From Diacronema lutheri (taxonomy: Eukaryota > Haptophyta > Pavlovophyceae > Pavlovales > Pavlovaceae), in NCBI GenBank assembly GCA_019448385.1, contig JAGTXO010000001.1:1798001-1862000 (forward strand): a stretch of 64,000 bases of DNA, in the 5' to 3' direction. Of this stretch, positions 18,333-28,584 are shown piece after piece. The notes below the pieces were generated by a model that saw only the letters and a program-made list of their open reading frames with translations, was not told the origin of the DNA and searched no databases. Numbering within the stretch: position 1 is the stretch's first letter; every line of letters begins with the position of its first letter. Made by a program: the position numbers and the translations under genes.

Positions 18333-18827
18333 ATGTCGAGCAGCAGCAGCGGTTCGCTGCTCCTCGACGTGCTTACCGACGACGCGCTCGACGGCGTGAT
18401 GCGCGCTCTGGTGAGCGCGGGCGAGCCGCTTTTGGTGGCCTTCTGCTGCAGGCGCACGCGAGACTCGCTGAAGCGCACAACGTCCGAGGCATTCAGAGCC
18501 CTGCACTTTGCCGGCGAGCGCTGGAGCGGCCGGACGGTGCAGACCGTCGCGTGGGCCATCGACCACGCGGGCGCCAGCGCCCAGGACGTGCTGTTCAGCA
18601 ACGTGAAGTACGGAGGATCTACGCGCGCCCTCCGGCACCTCGTGGACGTGCGCGGAGCATCCCTCGTCGCGCAGCACACGCTCGAGGCCGTGCGCGGCCG
18701 CCACGCGAGCACGCTCGACGCCATTCTCTACTTCCTTCCCACCGTGCCCCTGCTCCACGCCGGATGTCCGCGAATATCATCTCGCTCGCCGACTTCAAGG
18801 CGCAGTCGTCGTCTCGAAAGGGCATGA
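18333..18827 (+). CDS. F-box-like N-terminal ORF, probably a truncated gene
   Basis: The ATG at 18333 opens a 164-residue ORF, divergent from the Sel1-MYND gene. Residues 8-55 (LLLDVLTDDALDGVMRALVS, then PLLVAFCCRRTRDSLKR) look like a degenerate F-box followed by its helical tail, and the later part (RALRHLVDVRGASLVAQHTL) looks like the beginning of a repeat solenoid. From about residue 145 the reading turns into Arg/Ser-rich sequence and stops. A different frame then reads MSANIISLADFKAQSSSRKG from 18763 to a stop at 18871. The gene therefore seems cut short or spliced in a way I cannot see. Function unknown. Confidence 0.45.
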   Translation: MSSSSSGSLLLDVLTDDALDGVMRALVSAGEPLLVAFCCRRTRDSLKRTTSEAFRALHFAGERWSGRTVQTVAWAIDHAGASAQDVLFSNVKYGGSTRALRHLVDVRGASLVAQHTLEAVRGRHASTLDAILYFLPTVPLLHAGCPRISSRSPTSRRSRRLERA

Positions 18828-19288
18828 AGGAGATGATGTACTCCGACTTCACCGCCGGCATGATCGCGTAAGGCGCTCGGCCTCACGCTGAACCGCCCCA
18901 AGTGCCTGCGAAGAGCGAAGAGAAAGACCGCTCCAAGCTCGAGGGCATCCTGTACGCCGTGCGGCGCGCGCAGACGGGCCACGCTCTTCTGCCTGGGGCC
19001 ACTGGAAACCCTGCCATTTGAACTCGTGCGAGTGTCACGAGAAGTGCAGCTCGGTGCAGCGCGACGACTTGCGCGCGCGCTTCAGCGCGCGCTCGCTCCA
19101 CGCGCACAGCTCCTTCGCTCGGTGGTCATCTGATGCACGCTTCGCCGTCGAGAGGACGAGCCTGGGCGTTGGTGAGATCGTGGCCCGCGATGCGCACGCC
19201 GTCCGAGGCTATGCGCGTGCTCGTCGCAGCGTCCACAAAGGCTCCGCGCGCAACCATGGCCAGAGTGTAGGGCTCGGATTCCTCCCTT
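18828..19288. other. Unassigned region with short coding-like fragments on both strands
   Basis: No complete gene is supported. On the plus strand the frame ending at 18871 (KGMKEMMYSDFTAGMIA) is followed, past one stop and a GTAAGG donor-like site, by KSEEKDRSKLEGILYAVRRA ending near 19020. On the minus strand about 19280-19126 reads TLAMVARGAFVDAATSTRIA and on to a stop. These have the composition of real coding sequence but no start, no partner exon and no known family. I read the stretch as debris of at least two genes. Confidence 0.4.
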
Positions 19289-22200
19289 TCAGCCGAGGAT
19301 GTACACGGTGCCCTCCGAGTACATCACCTCGGCGCCCATGCCCTCGTGGAGAAGCGCGGCCTGCCGCCCGGGCAGCGGAAGCGGTTGGTGCGTGCGCGCA
19401 GGGCGTGAGTGGCGCACGGTGGACGCGCGACAGTTTGGCGTCTGGGGCGTCGCACCCAGCCGCCGGGCCTTGGCGCTGCGCGCGAGGCGCGAGGAGACGA
19501 AGCGCTGCGCGAGCTTGGCGCCCGACCGCCCGATCGCGCGTCCACCCACCGGTCGCAGCGCGCGCGCCCTCGCGTGCCAGCGCAGCTCACCTTGAGCTCG
19601 CCCATCGTTGGCGGTGGAATGCCCGCCGCGGTGTGCGCGTCGTCAAGCGCGGCAAAAACGGTGGCGATAGCGAAGGAGGTTTCGCCATGGTTGCGAGCGA
19701 CCAGATCGCCGAGCGCGCGCTTCAGCCTCGCGAGCGCGCCAGCCGGCAGCTGGTCGATCGGAACGGGCTCCTCCTCGTCCTGCCCGATGGGCGCGTGCGG
19801 GCCGAGCGCGCCGGCGCGCGACGAGCCCGCCATGCCCGGAGGGAGCGGCTCGAGGTCAGCGTCGTCGTCGCCGTGGTCGCCGCCGAACGGAGCACCGGCG
19901 CCGTCGCCATCATCATCATCCGCAGCAATGGAGCGGCGCGTCCTCTTGGGCGCGCCCGCCGCTGCGGCGGCCGAGCGCGGCGATTGGCGCTTGTCTGCGC
20001 GGTTCTGATTCTCCTTGTCGCCCTCGCTGCTCACGCCGTCCGTCGCCGCAGCGGCGGGCGCGCGGCCGGCGGCGGGCGCGCGGACGGCCTCGTCGCCACC
20101 GCCATTGTCTTCGTCGTCGTCGTCGCCCTCGCCGCCCGCTGCGCCGCCCGGCTTGACGCGCTTGTCCTTTGGGATCTCCTTGAAGAGCGCGCCGTGCATG
20201 ACGGCGATCGCCGCGTCCACGTCCTCCTCGAGCACCGTCGCGCGCAGGCGCAGCTTGGCAAACGCGCTTGATAGCCTGGGAAGGGGGGGAGGGGGGGGGG
20301 GTGACGCAATGCGGCGAGGCGAGGCGAGGCGAGGCGCACGGCGCGCGCCGAGCAGCCGCGGCGCGACGAGCGTGTAAAGGCCACAGGCGTGCCCGTTTTG
20401 GCGCACGCGCAGGCGATGCGCTCGGCGCACGTATGAAGGGTGGGTGGAAGGGGAGAGGGGCGGGGGAGGGAGAGCGGGCATGCTCGCGCGCTCAGCGTGG
20501 CGCGCTGCGCGGCCCACCGAATCATCGTCTCGAGCGTGCGCGGCGTGATGGGCAGGCAACGCGCCTCGGTGCCGCCCGCGCGCTGGCGTAGGTTGGCGTA
20601 CTCGGAGGCGATGCGCTCGCACGCGCCAGCGCCCATCGTCGGCGCGATCCGCTGCTTGGCGTAGCGGATGTACTTGCGGATGAAGCCCGTCGAGAGGACA
20701 GTCTGCGTCACCTTGCCGCGCCCGCGCGTGCCGCCCGGCTGGGTCTGCAGCGTGCCGCGCTCAAACTTGACGTACATGGGCGTCTGCCCGTCCGCATCGT
20801 TCGCGCCAGCCTCGTCGTCGTCGCGGTCCTCGATCACGTCGCCCGCGCGCGAGCCGAACGCCGCGAGCGCGGCCGGCGTCGCGCCTGTCTTGGCGGTGCG
20901 ATGCATCTGCAGGACGTGGCCTGAGATGGCGCGGTCCGTCTCGACCGACTTTGGGTCGAGCACGATGAAGAGCAGGTCGAAGCGCGAGAGCAGCGAGTCG
21001 GGCAAGCCAACTGAGGGCGCACGCCGCCCGCACGAGGCGCAGCATGGGCGCGCGCGCGCGCGGCGTGGGCTGAGGGCGGCGCGTGCGGTGGGCGCCCTGC
21101 GGGGCGCGCGGCGCGCGCAGGCGGAGGCGCGCGGCGCCCTCGCGCGCACTGTTCTCCATCGGCGTCCGATCGCGGTCGTACTTGCCGTAGACGGGGTTTG
21201 CGGCCGCAAGAACGGACGCGCGCGCGTTGAGCGATGCGTGGATGCCTGCCTTCGCGATCGTGATCGTCTGCTGCTCCATCACCTCGTGGATCGCGGTGCG
21301 GTCCGCTTCGAGCATCTTGTCGAACTCGTCGATGCAGCACAGCCCGCGGTCTGCGAGCACCATCGCGCCCGCCTCGAGCCGGCGCTCGCCCGTCTCCGAG
21401 TCCGTCGTGACGGCGGCGGTCAGGCCGACGCCCGACGAGCCCCGGCCAGTTGTCGAGATGGCGAGCGGCGCGATGCCAAGGGCAAATCGTAGGATCTGCG
21501 ACTTTGCGGTCGAAGGGTCGCCCACCATCAGCACGTTGATGTCGCCGCGCAGGTGCGTGCCGTTGGCGAGGTTCTTCTCGACCCCGCCGAGCAGCATGAG
21601 CAGCAGCGCCTGCTTCACGTCCTCGTGCCCGTACACCGACGGCGCGAGCGAGCGCACGAACTCGGGGATCAGCTCCTTCGACTTTGCGAGCTTGCGGATG
21701 TTCTTCACGTCCGTGTCCGTGCACTCGCCCGCCGTCGCCTCCTTGGAGAGCAGCCGCACGTGGTTGCCGAGCACGAGGGTGCGGTACATGCCCGTGCTGT
21801 TCTGCTTGGCTGGCAGCGCCCGGAAGATGCCACACACGCGCACCTGATGGCAGGGCCGACGCGCGGCGCGGACAGGGCGGCGAGGGCGCGCGTGAGCGCC
21901 GTGCGCGCCACGCGCGCCGGCCGGCCGGGCGCGGCCGCGCCTCACGCGGTCGCCCGGCCTGCACGAGTCGACGAGCTCGTTCTCGATCAAAACGTCCACC
22001 GAGCGGGGCAGCTGGCCGGGCGGCGCGCGCTCGGGCATCTCCTGAATTGAGATGATCTGGTGGTCGCGGTAGGTGCACAGCCCGTATTCCGTCGTGAGCA
22101 GCTCGCCTTCCTTCGTCTTGGTCGGGTAGGCGGTCGTCGTCGGGCGGCCGGCCGTCGACGTGAGGTCGCGGTACTCTCGCGTCTCAAACGCGCCCGTCTT

Positions 22201-22878
22201 CGCGCAGTGGTGGACGGTCTTGACGACCTTGGGGTGGACGGAGGTGCAACGCATCACGATGCCCTCCACGCTCACCAGACGGTTGAGAAGGTGGCACAGC
22301 AGCCCGCGCGGCGACACCTGCTGCGCGCCGAACGCGCCGTCGACGCCGACGAAGAACTCGCTCGTCTTCTCGGCATACTTTGGGTACTGGTGCGCGATCT
22401 GGTCGTGCAGCGCCTCCTCGAAGGCGGGGAGGTGCTGCGACGGGTGGTGCAGCAGCCTACGCACGGCACGCGCGACGCGCGCGGCGGCGGCGCGCGCACG
22501 AGGTCAACGGCCAGGCGCGAGCGCCCGCGGCGCAGCGGCGCGCACACGCGCGCGAGAGGCCGGTGTGCGCGCGCGCCTGCGGGCGAGGTCCGAGTCAAAC
22601 TCGCGGAGGTCGTTCATGCTGATGACGAGCCGCCTGTGCTGCTTGTCCGCCATCTCGCCGAGGCGCTCGTCATACCCTGCGGCGTCCTGCGCGCCCGCGC
22701 GGCATCGGCCGGCGATGCATGCACGCGTGAGCGCGGCGCGCGCACGCGCGCGCGCGGCCGGTGGCCAAGCGCGGCGCGCTGTGCGCGGCGCGGCGCTGGA
22801 GAAGGGTATGGACGCGCGCACCATGAACTCTTGAAACGCGCGCTTGATCGCGTTCTTGTCATGCTCTGCCGCGTCCAT
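19289..22878 (-). CDS. MCM3: DNA replication licensing factor MCM3, 7 exons
   Basis: Exons are 22878-22822, 22686-22577, 22456-21946, 21843-21150, 21010 to about 20515, about 20270-19591 and 19360-19289. The N-terminal domain has [20 protein letters not shown] and [20 protein letters not shown]. The AAA+ core has [20 protein letters not shown], Walker [31 protein letters not shown], Walker [12 protein letters not shown], sensor [11 protein letters not shown] and the arginine-finger segment [16 protein letters not shown]-terminal acidic, Lys-rich linker carries DDDDGDGAG, and the winged helix ends [14 protein letters not shown] as in other MCM3s. MCM3 is one subunit of the MCM2-7 helicase loaded at origins. 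The 22576 donor is GC, not GT. The 5' end of exon 6 is uncertain: an acceptor follows a C-rich tract at about 20281-20300, and the exon 5 donor may also be GC. The divergent E2F gene starts 242 bp upstream. Confidence 0.93.
22457..22576 (-). other. GC-AG intron of MCM3
   Basis: Exon 2 ends ...GACCTCGCCCGCAG and exon 3 resumes GCTGCTGCACCAC, restoring DLARRLLHHP in frame. The intron begins GCGCGCGC and ends GCGTAG; no GT donor keeps the frame. Confidence 0.7.
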
Positions 22879-23120
22879 CGCGCCGCGCGGCACCTCGCCC
22901 GCAGGAGCCTCTGGGCGCGAAGTCGGGCGCGAACTCGCGTCCGTTTTAAAAGCGTTGGGCGTGGTGTTCCGGACGAGCCGACGGTCCGGGAGCGCGGCAA
23001 AGCACGCCCGCGCCTTTTTCCCTTCGCGGGCGTATTTCCCAGAGGGGCTGGCGAGGCGCCAAGCCCGAGTTGGGCGAACTCGGCCCACCGCGGCAGCTCC
23101 TGCCAGGGCCGCCGCGGCAG
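22879..23120. promoter_or_regulatory. Bidirectional MCM3/E2F promoter with an E2F-like site
   Basis: The start codons of MCM3 (minus, 22878) and the E2F factor (plus, 23121) are separated by 242 bp, so this region must hold both promoters. GGCGCCAA at 23055-23062 (TTGGCGCC on the minus strand) matches the E2F consensus TTSSCGC except for the outermost base. An AT-richer patch, TTTTAAAAG, lies at 22943-22951 and a T/C-rich run at 23013-23025. No TATA box in the usual position is evident for either gene. Confidence 0.5.
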
Positions 23121-26026
23121 ATGGCGAAGCCCTCGGACGCGGAGCAGGCGGGTGTACAGGGTTTTCTCGACTTTGTCAACACCGGCACTCGCGCCGCGCC
23201 GCCCGCCGCCACAGATGTGCGCTCGCGCCTACTGCGCTTGCCTTCCTGCGGGGCGGCGGCCGCGTGCGTGCGCGCGATCGCGGCGGCGCGGGCCGGAGGT
23301 CGCGCATCTGGATGGACTGCCTCGCGTCGCGCTCTATGCGCGCTCGCGGCTTCCGTCCGCCAGCCCCTTGTCCGCGCGGCTGCGCGCTGCGACTAACGCT
23401 GCCCTCCGCCCGCGCGGCCCGCCGCGGTGTACGCGCAGCCTAAGCGGCCGGGCTCCGCGCTCGATAGCGCGGACGCGCAGGAGCTGCCTCCCGCGGCAAA
23501 GAGGGCGCGGCCAGAGGAAACCAGCCCGGCCGTTGCGAAGAAGGCGAGCAAGCCCAGCGGCGGAGCGGGCGCGGGCGGCGGCGGCGGGGGCGGGAGCGGC
23601 GCGGTCAACGCAGCGCAGCACGCGGCCAAGCAGGCCGCGATTGCGGTGATGGCGCAGCAGGCGGCGGCGGTGCAAGAGGAGAGCAAAAAGAAGGGTGGCC
23701 CGGCAACTACGTCGTGCAGGTGAGCCTGCACGCGCGCAGACGCGTGTGCGGCACGCCTGGCAGCATCGGCGAGCTGTGCGGCCGCCATGCGTCGGGCGCG
23801 GGTTGCCGGCCTGTGCCACGCGCGGCGCACGCGCGCGAGTTTGGCCTTGGGCTGCATGCGCCCGCTGACGCGTGGGCGCGCTTGCGCGCATCAGCTCGAT
23901 TGTGTGCTACCGGTTCGGTCCGGCTCGGTGCCGAGCGCGGGATCGCTCGCGGCTGTCCCCTCTCTCAATGTGGATGGTCGCAGCGAGCCGCACGCTCGGC
24001 ACCGGGGCGAGCTGTGCGCTCGCTCACCGCCCACGCGCCCTCGTCCGTCCGCGCTCGCTCGCATCTGCGCGCGCGCGCGCGCTCGGCGGCCGCTGCATGT
24101 CCTTGCGTGTCCTCTGTGTGTGTCTCTGTGTCCTGCGTCACGCACGGTGTCTGTCTGTCCGTGTGCCGTGTGCACTGCTGCCGTGTGCACTGCTGCCTTT
24201 GCCTTTGCGCAGGTACGACTCATCGCTCGGCCTTCTGACCAAAAAGTTCGTCTCACTCATCCAGAACGCGCAGGAAGGTGTGCTTGACCTCAACCTTGCC
24301 GCGACTGCTCTCAACGTGCAGAAGCGGCGTATCTACGACATCACAAACGTGCGCGCGCCATCGCGCGGCGGAGGACCTCGCGCCCACGCACTCGCGTGGC
24401 TTTGCGCGGGCCCATCCGCAGCTGGAGTGCACGGCGGAGGCGCTGAAGATGGCAGCGGGTGGCAGCAGCAAGCGCGGCAGGATGATGAGCTCTGGTGGAG
24501 GCGGTTCGAGCTCGCGCGGCCGCGCCGATGAGGACGCTCCCCCTCCCCCCCCCGGCCCCCCCCCCCCCCCCCCCCCACCCCACCCCACCCGCGCGCTCTC
24601 ACCTCTCGCCTCGCCGCTCCCCCGGCCGGCCGCGCGCGCTCTGCGGCGCAGGTGCTGGAGGGCATCGGGCTGATCGAGAAGAAGTCAAAGAACAACATCC
24701 AGTGGAACAGCAAGGGCATGGGCTTGGCGACCTCTAGCGAGATGAAAAGCGAGCTCGACAATCTGAAGCAAAAGATTGGCCAGCTCCACGGACAGGAGAT
24801 GATGCTCGATGAATACATTCTGCTCATGCAGGTTCGCTCAAACCCCCACGCGCGCACGCTGCGCTCCACGACGGCTGGCCCGTCGCCACGCGGCACCTCG
24901 CCGCCGCTCAGCACAGCCCCTTCTCGCGCGCCGCGCCGATGGCGCCACCCCGGCTTGGCGTCCCCCCCCCCCCCTCCCCCCCTCTTCCTTCCTCGTTTGG
25001 AGCAGAACACGCTGCGCGAGCTGTCCGAAGACGAGGAGAGCGCGCAGCACGCCTACTGCTCGCACGACGACGTGCGCAACCTGCCGTGCATGCAAGGCGA
25101 GACGCTCATCGCGATCAAAGCGCCGTCCGGCACGACGCTCGAAGTGCCCGACCCTGACGAGGGTATGGTGCCGCCAAACAGGTGCGCACACGGCGGCCGC
25201 GCCGTAGGCTGCGCCCAGCTCGGACGCACCACGTGCCGCTCCACCCAGAGCGCTGGGCGGCACGCCCCTACGCGCATCTGCGCTGCTTGCGTCCCACACG
25301 CGTGCGGGAAGCGCGCGTGACGGCGTGCGCTTTGCCAGCACAGCGGCGCTCACGCGATTGCGCCCCGCCGCGCGCCCCGCCGCGCGCCCCGCGCGTCGCG
25401 CACCTACGCCCGTGCCGCCCTGCGCACGCGCAGGCGATATCAAATCTTCCTCAAGTCCAATTGCGGACCAATAGACGTGTTCCTCGTGAGCCACCTCGAC
25501 GAGAAGACGCAGGTCGTCGGGGACAGCGCTGACGTTGAGCTGGGCGGCGGGATCGATCGGAGCGGAGGCGCGTGCGCGGACGGAGACGGCGGGCGCGGCA
25601 CAAATGGCGGGGCGGGCGATGGGACAGCGTCACAACAGCGCGCTGCCAGCATGTTCGGCGGAAGCGCGCCGCTGGTCGACAGCCGAGCAGGTGAAGAGCG
25701 CAGCTGCTTGCGCGTGCGTGCGAGCACTGCGGGGCAGCCGTCGCGGGCAGAGGGGCAGCGTAGGCAGAGGGGCGCGGCACGCGCGCTATGTCACACGCGT
25801 GCTCACCCGCGCCACCCGTGCGGCTGCGCGCGCCGCTGGCGCGCACATGCCGCGCCGCGCAGACGGTGGGATTGGGGACGTGGGCGCGCTCCTTCGCCTC
25901 TCGCCTCTCCCGTCGGATCCCGAGTTTTACTTCACGCACTTTGATCATAACGACGGGATCACCGACCTCTTCAACACCATAATCGGCAGCTCGTGCGCGG
26001 CACTTGGCGCGCACGCGGCAGCGTGA
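23121..26026 (+). CDS. E2F-family transcription factor with pocket-protein-binding motif, 7 exons
   Basis: Exons 23121-23216, 23439-23719, 24213-24348, 24652-24831, 25003-25181, 25434-25690 and 25863-26026 give about 430 residues, with all phases matching. The winged-helix DNA-binding domain is spread over exons 2-4: [33 protein letters not shown], then [20 protein letters not shown]. The RRIYDITN motif defines E2F/DP proteins. A leucine-zipper-like dimerisation segment ([20 protein letters not shown]) and the marked-box part ([20 protein letters not shown], then [19 protein letters not shown]) follow, as in E2F4/5. The last exon has [20 protein letters not shown] and ITDLFN, the retinoblastoma-pocket contact. 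The protein therefore looks like a canonical heterodimerising E2F. Introns 3 and 4 contain long C tracts. Confidence 0.93.
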
Positions 26027-26090
26027 CTTTGCTTCCTGAGCTGACTCCGCGATCCGCGCCTGCTGGCGCCTGCACAACACGTTTCGGCGG

Positions 26091-26669
26091 CTACTTTTGC
26101 GAAACCAGCCACGTGAGGCCCTCCATGAAGCCAGTGCCGCTCACGAGCGACGCCTCGAAAAGCCGCACTCGTGGTGATGCGCCCTCCAATGGGCTCTCCG
26201 CGCACGTGATGTTTGCAAGGTCGAGCAGCTTCTCCAGCTCAGCGCTGCGCATCGCCGCTTGCCGATCCTGCTTGTTTGCGAGGATGAGGATTGGCACGCC
26301 AGCGTCAGCCGTCAGAGACACGGTTCGCTCGAGCTCTGACCGGGCCTCCTTGAGGCGCGCCCGGTCAGCTGCGTCGATCATGAAGACGATGGCATCGGCG
26401 GCGAGCTCGTACTGCGTCCATAGCGTGCGGACCGCCTCGTGGCCGCCGAGGTCCCACGCCTTGAGCGTCACGTTGCCGACGACGACCTCCTCCATGACCG
26501 GCCTTTGCGTCGGCACGAAGCTGCGGACCTGGCCGTCGCGCAGCTTGTACAGCAGCGTGCTTTTACCCGCGTTGTCCAGCCCGACGATGATCAGCGTGCG
26601 CTGCTCAGTGTGCAGGCCGAACAGCGCGAGAACCGCGCGCAGGGCGTTCGCCAAGAGCGCGAAAAGCAT
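26091..26669 (-). CDS. SAR1: SAR1-like small GTPase (COPII coat initiation)
   Basis: An intron-free 192-residue ORF, the usual SAR1 length. The N-terminus MLFALLANALRAVLALFGL is a hydrophobic amphipathic helix, as needed for ER-membrane insertion. LIIVGLDNAGKSTLLYKLRD is the P-loop, and VPTQRPVMEEVVVGNVTLKA aligns with the PTxHPTSEE switch of SAR1. WDLGGHEAVRTLWTQY is the G3 region with the family's DLGGH, LANKQD is the G4 box, and the C-terminus reads FMEGLTWLVSQK. The substrate pathway (COPII budding at ER exit sites) is inferred from the family; an ARF-like divergent paralogue is possible because the switch lacks the usual His of HPTSEE at its exact position. Its start overlaps the start of the plus-strand neighbour at CATG 26667-26670. 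Confidence 0.85.
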   Translation of the reverse strand: MLFALLANALRAVLALFGLHTEQRTLIIVGLDNAGKSTLLYKLRDGQVRSFVPTQRPVMEEVVVGNVTLKAWDLGGHEAVRTLWTQYELAADAIVFMIDAADRARLKEARSELERTVSLTADAGVPILILANKQDRQAAMRSAELEKLLDLANITCAESPLEGASPRVRLFEASLVSGTGFMEGLTWLVSQK

Positions 26670-27009
26670 GCCCTCGGGTGACTTTCACGTCGCCATGCTG
26701 GTCGGCTTTTTCGGTTTCGCCTTGAGGCTCACGATGCTGTCCATCCAGCCTGACGACCTCCTCAAGCTGAAGGAGGAGAACGACGAGCTGGAGAGGAGCA
26801 TCATGCAGCACACGAGGAAGTTTGACGTGACTGATGATACCGTGCCGCTCAAGGAGCCCGCGCCGCCGCCCAAAGTTGGTGGGATCAAGGTCTACAAGTT
26901 CAACGAGTTGCCCCAGTTCACGACCGAGGCCGTCTCGGATCGCGGCACACCGTACATGCCCCTCCAGTGCAAGAAGCGGGGTCACGACGGCACGATGTTC
27001 ACGTCGTGA
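26668..27009 (+). CDS. Small protein with hydrophobic N-terminus and coiled coil, unrecognised
   Basis: ORF of 113 residues if the ATG at 26668 is used; ATGs at 26695 and 26734 would give shorter forms. The N-terminal part (MLVGFFGFALRLTML) is hydrophobic and could be a membrane anchor. It is followed by a short charged helix (DDLLKLKEENDELERSIMQH) and a Pro-rich and then conserved-looking tail (GGIKVYKFNELPQFTTEAVS, DRGTPYMPLQCKKRGHDGTM). The codon pattern is coding-like. I know no family for it. The start overlaps that of SAR1 on the other strand. A frame is open further upstream, but it runs antisense to SAR1. Confidence 0.6.
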   Translation: MPSGDFHVAMLVGFFGFALRLTMLSIQPDDLLKLKEENDELERSIMQHTRKFDVTDDTVPLKEPAPPPKVGGIKVYKFNELPQFTTEAVSDRGTPYMPLQCKKRGHDGTMFTS

Positions 27010-27206
27010 GCTTCCTGTTGGAGCTCCGATCCCATGATTGCGGCGAAAAGCTCCCTGCATATACGCGCATGCCGGACGGTGCACGCGCGTACACACATGC
27101 CGAACGGCAATGAGCGGCAATGCCACGGCAGGCAGCTACAGGCCACATCCCCCCCCGCTGCTAAAGCTACACCGTGCCAATGTGGCACTGTCCACTTTCC
27201 ACAAGA

Positions 27207-27361
27207 TCACGCGAAGTCCATCGTCGCGCCGTCGCTCTTGACCGTGGAAACGCACCGCCACTGACCTGCAGCGGCACAGTCGCGCACGACGAGTGCGCAC
27301 ACGCTGGTAGAGCGGGCGCGATGAACAACTATGCGCAGCTGCCGCGGGCGTGTGTGTGTGT

Positions 27362-27396
<35 letters not shown>

Positions 27397-28444
27397 CACG
27401 GGCACAGCTGGGCGCGCGGCGGCGCGCGCGGCGAACGCACCGGTCGCGTCCGGTTGCCACACGCGCACTGTACCGTCGTCTCCGCTCGATGCGAGGAGCG
27501 AGCCGGTCGCGTTCCACTCGACGCGCCACACGGCGTCGCGGTGGTCGAGCAGCCGCGCGGCAAGTTTCGCCTCCCACGGCGCCGACGCGTTGACGCCCGC
27601 GGCAGGCGGGCGCAGCGTGTACACGTGCACGGTGCCATCGCGCCCACCCGTCGCGACCAGCTGCATCGTACGTCCGATGTGAGGCGCCCACGCGACGGCT
27701 TGGATTGCGTCGCGCGCGTCAGACAACTTTGCCACCTCCGCCCACTTGCGACCACCGTCGTTGGACGAGACGGAGGCGGTGCCATTCGTGAAGCCGACAA
27801 TCAAGTACGCCGGCCCAGACGTGTGCTGGCCCCATGCGAAGCAGCGCGCGCCCGGCACGTCGATCTCGTCCACGCCGCTCCACTCGCCGAGCTGCATCAC
27901 GTCATGCGCCTCATACACGCGCAGCTTGCCGTCGGCGGAAAGCGCGCCCAGCCGCAGGCCTGCAAGAAGGCGTCACGCGACGGAATTGTGTGCACAAGCC
28001 GGCCTCAGCGCGGGCTGCGGAGGGGAGGGTCGGGTTGCGCGACGCGCGTCGTGACGCAACGCGGGGGCGGCCCACGGCATGCTGCTCACCGAGATGCCTG
28101 GGCGCAAACGCGATCGACGTGACGCTCTCTTTCGCGTCGCCCAGTACCGCTTTGCGCGGCCACGCACCACCGCGCGCCCCGCCGGGAGGCTCCTCCCAGA
28201 TGTGGACCGCCCGATCGAACGAGCATGACGCGAGCACCTGCCCAAACTCGGGGTGCGCCCACGCCACGCGCCAGATCGAGCCGTCGTGCGCCTTCCATGA
28301 GGCGACGCATCGGCTGCGCTCCCAGACGCGAATGGTCAAGTCGGACGAGCAGGTTGCCATCCGTTCGCCGTAAAAATCGTAGGCCACATCGTGGATCACG
28401 TCCGCGTGCTCGGTCGGCACACGATCGATTCGGCGCATGGGCAT
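27207..28444 (-). CDS. SEH1: Nucleoporin SEH1 (WD40), 3 exons
   Basis: Exons 28444-28090, 27959-27441 and 27265-27207 encode 310 residues. The N-terminal blades carry the family signature: ADVIHDVAYDFYGERMATCS, SSDLTIRVWE, and DGSIWRVAWAHPEFGQVLAS followed by CSFDRAVHIWEE. The second exon has LSADGKLRVYEAHDVMQLGE and LLDHRDAVWRVEWNATGSLL, then ASSGDDGTVRVWQPD, and the short last exon supplies QWRCVSTVKSDG. SEH1 is shared by the Y-shaped Nup107 complex of the nuclear pore and the GATOR2/SEA complex on lysosomes or vacuoles. The second intron contains a run of 31 cytosines on the sense strand (G on the plus strand, 27362-27392). Total length is slightly under human SEH1 (360) because the Ser-rich C-terminal tail is missing. 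Confidence 0.93.
27362..27392. repeat. 31-bp pure guanine run inside the SEH1 intron
   Basis: Thirty-one consecutive G on the plus strand, hence C on the SEH1 sense strand, 97-127 bp upstream of the exon 3 acceptor. A similar 20-G run lies between the SEH1 start and the THUMP methyltransferase stop at 28544-28563. Run lengths in a single assembly are unreliable. Confidence 0.8.
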
Positions 28445-28584
28445 GGCGCCCGCGAGTGTAATACCACTGTGGGGGGGTGGGCCAGTCTGAGTGTCTGAGT
28501 GTCTTGTTTCTTGGGTCCGGTGGGAGGAGGAGGGGAGGGGGGAGGGGGGGGGGGGGGGGGGGGCTTGAGGAGGAGGAGCAGCCT

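Noticed and set aside
17088-18827. 579-codon plus-strand ORF across the Sel1-MYND gene
   Set aside because: Its first 415 codons are antisense to clear Sel1 repeats and a MYND finger; only the part from 18333 is kept as a possible gene.
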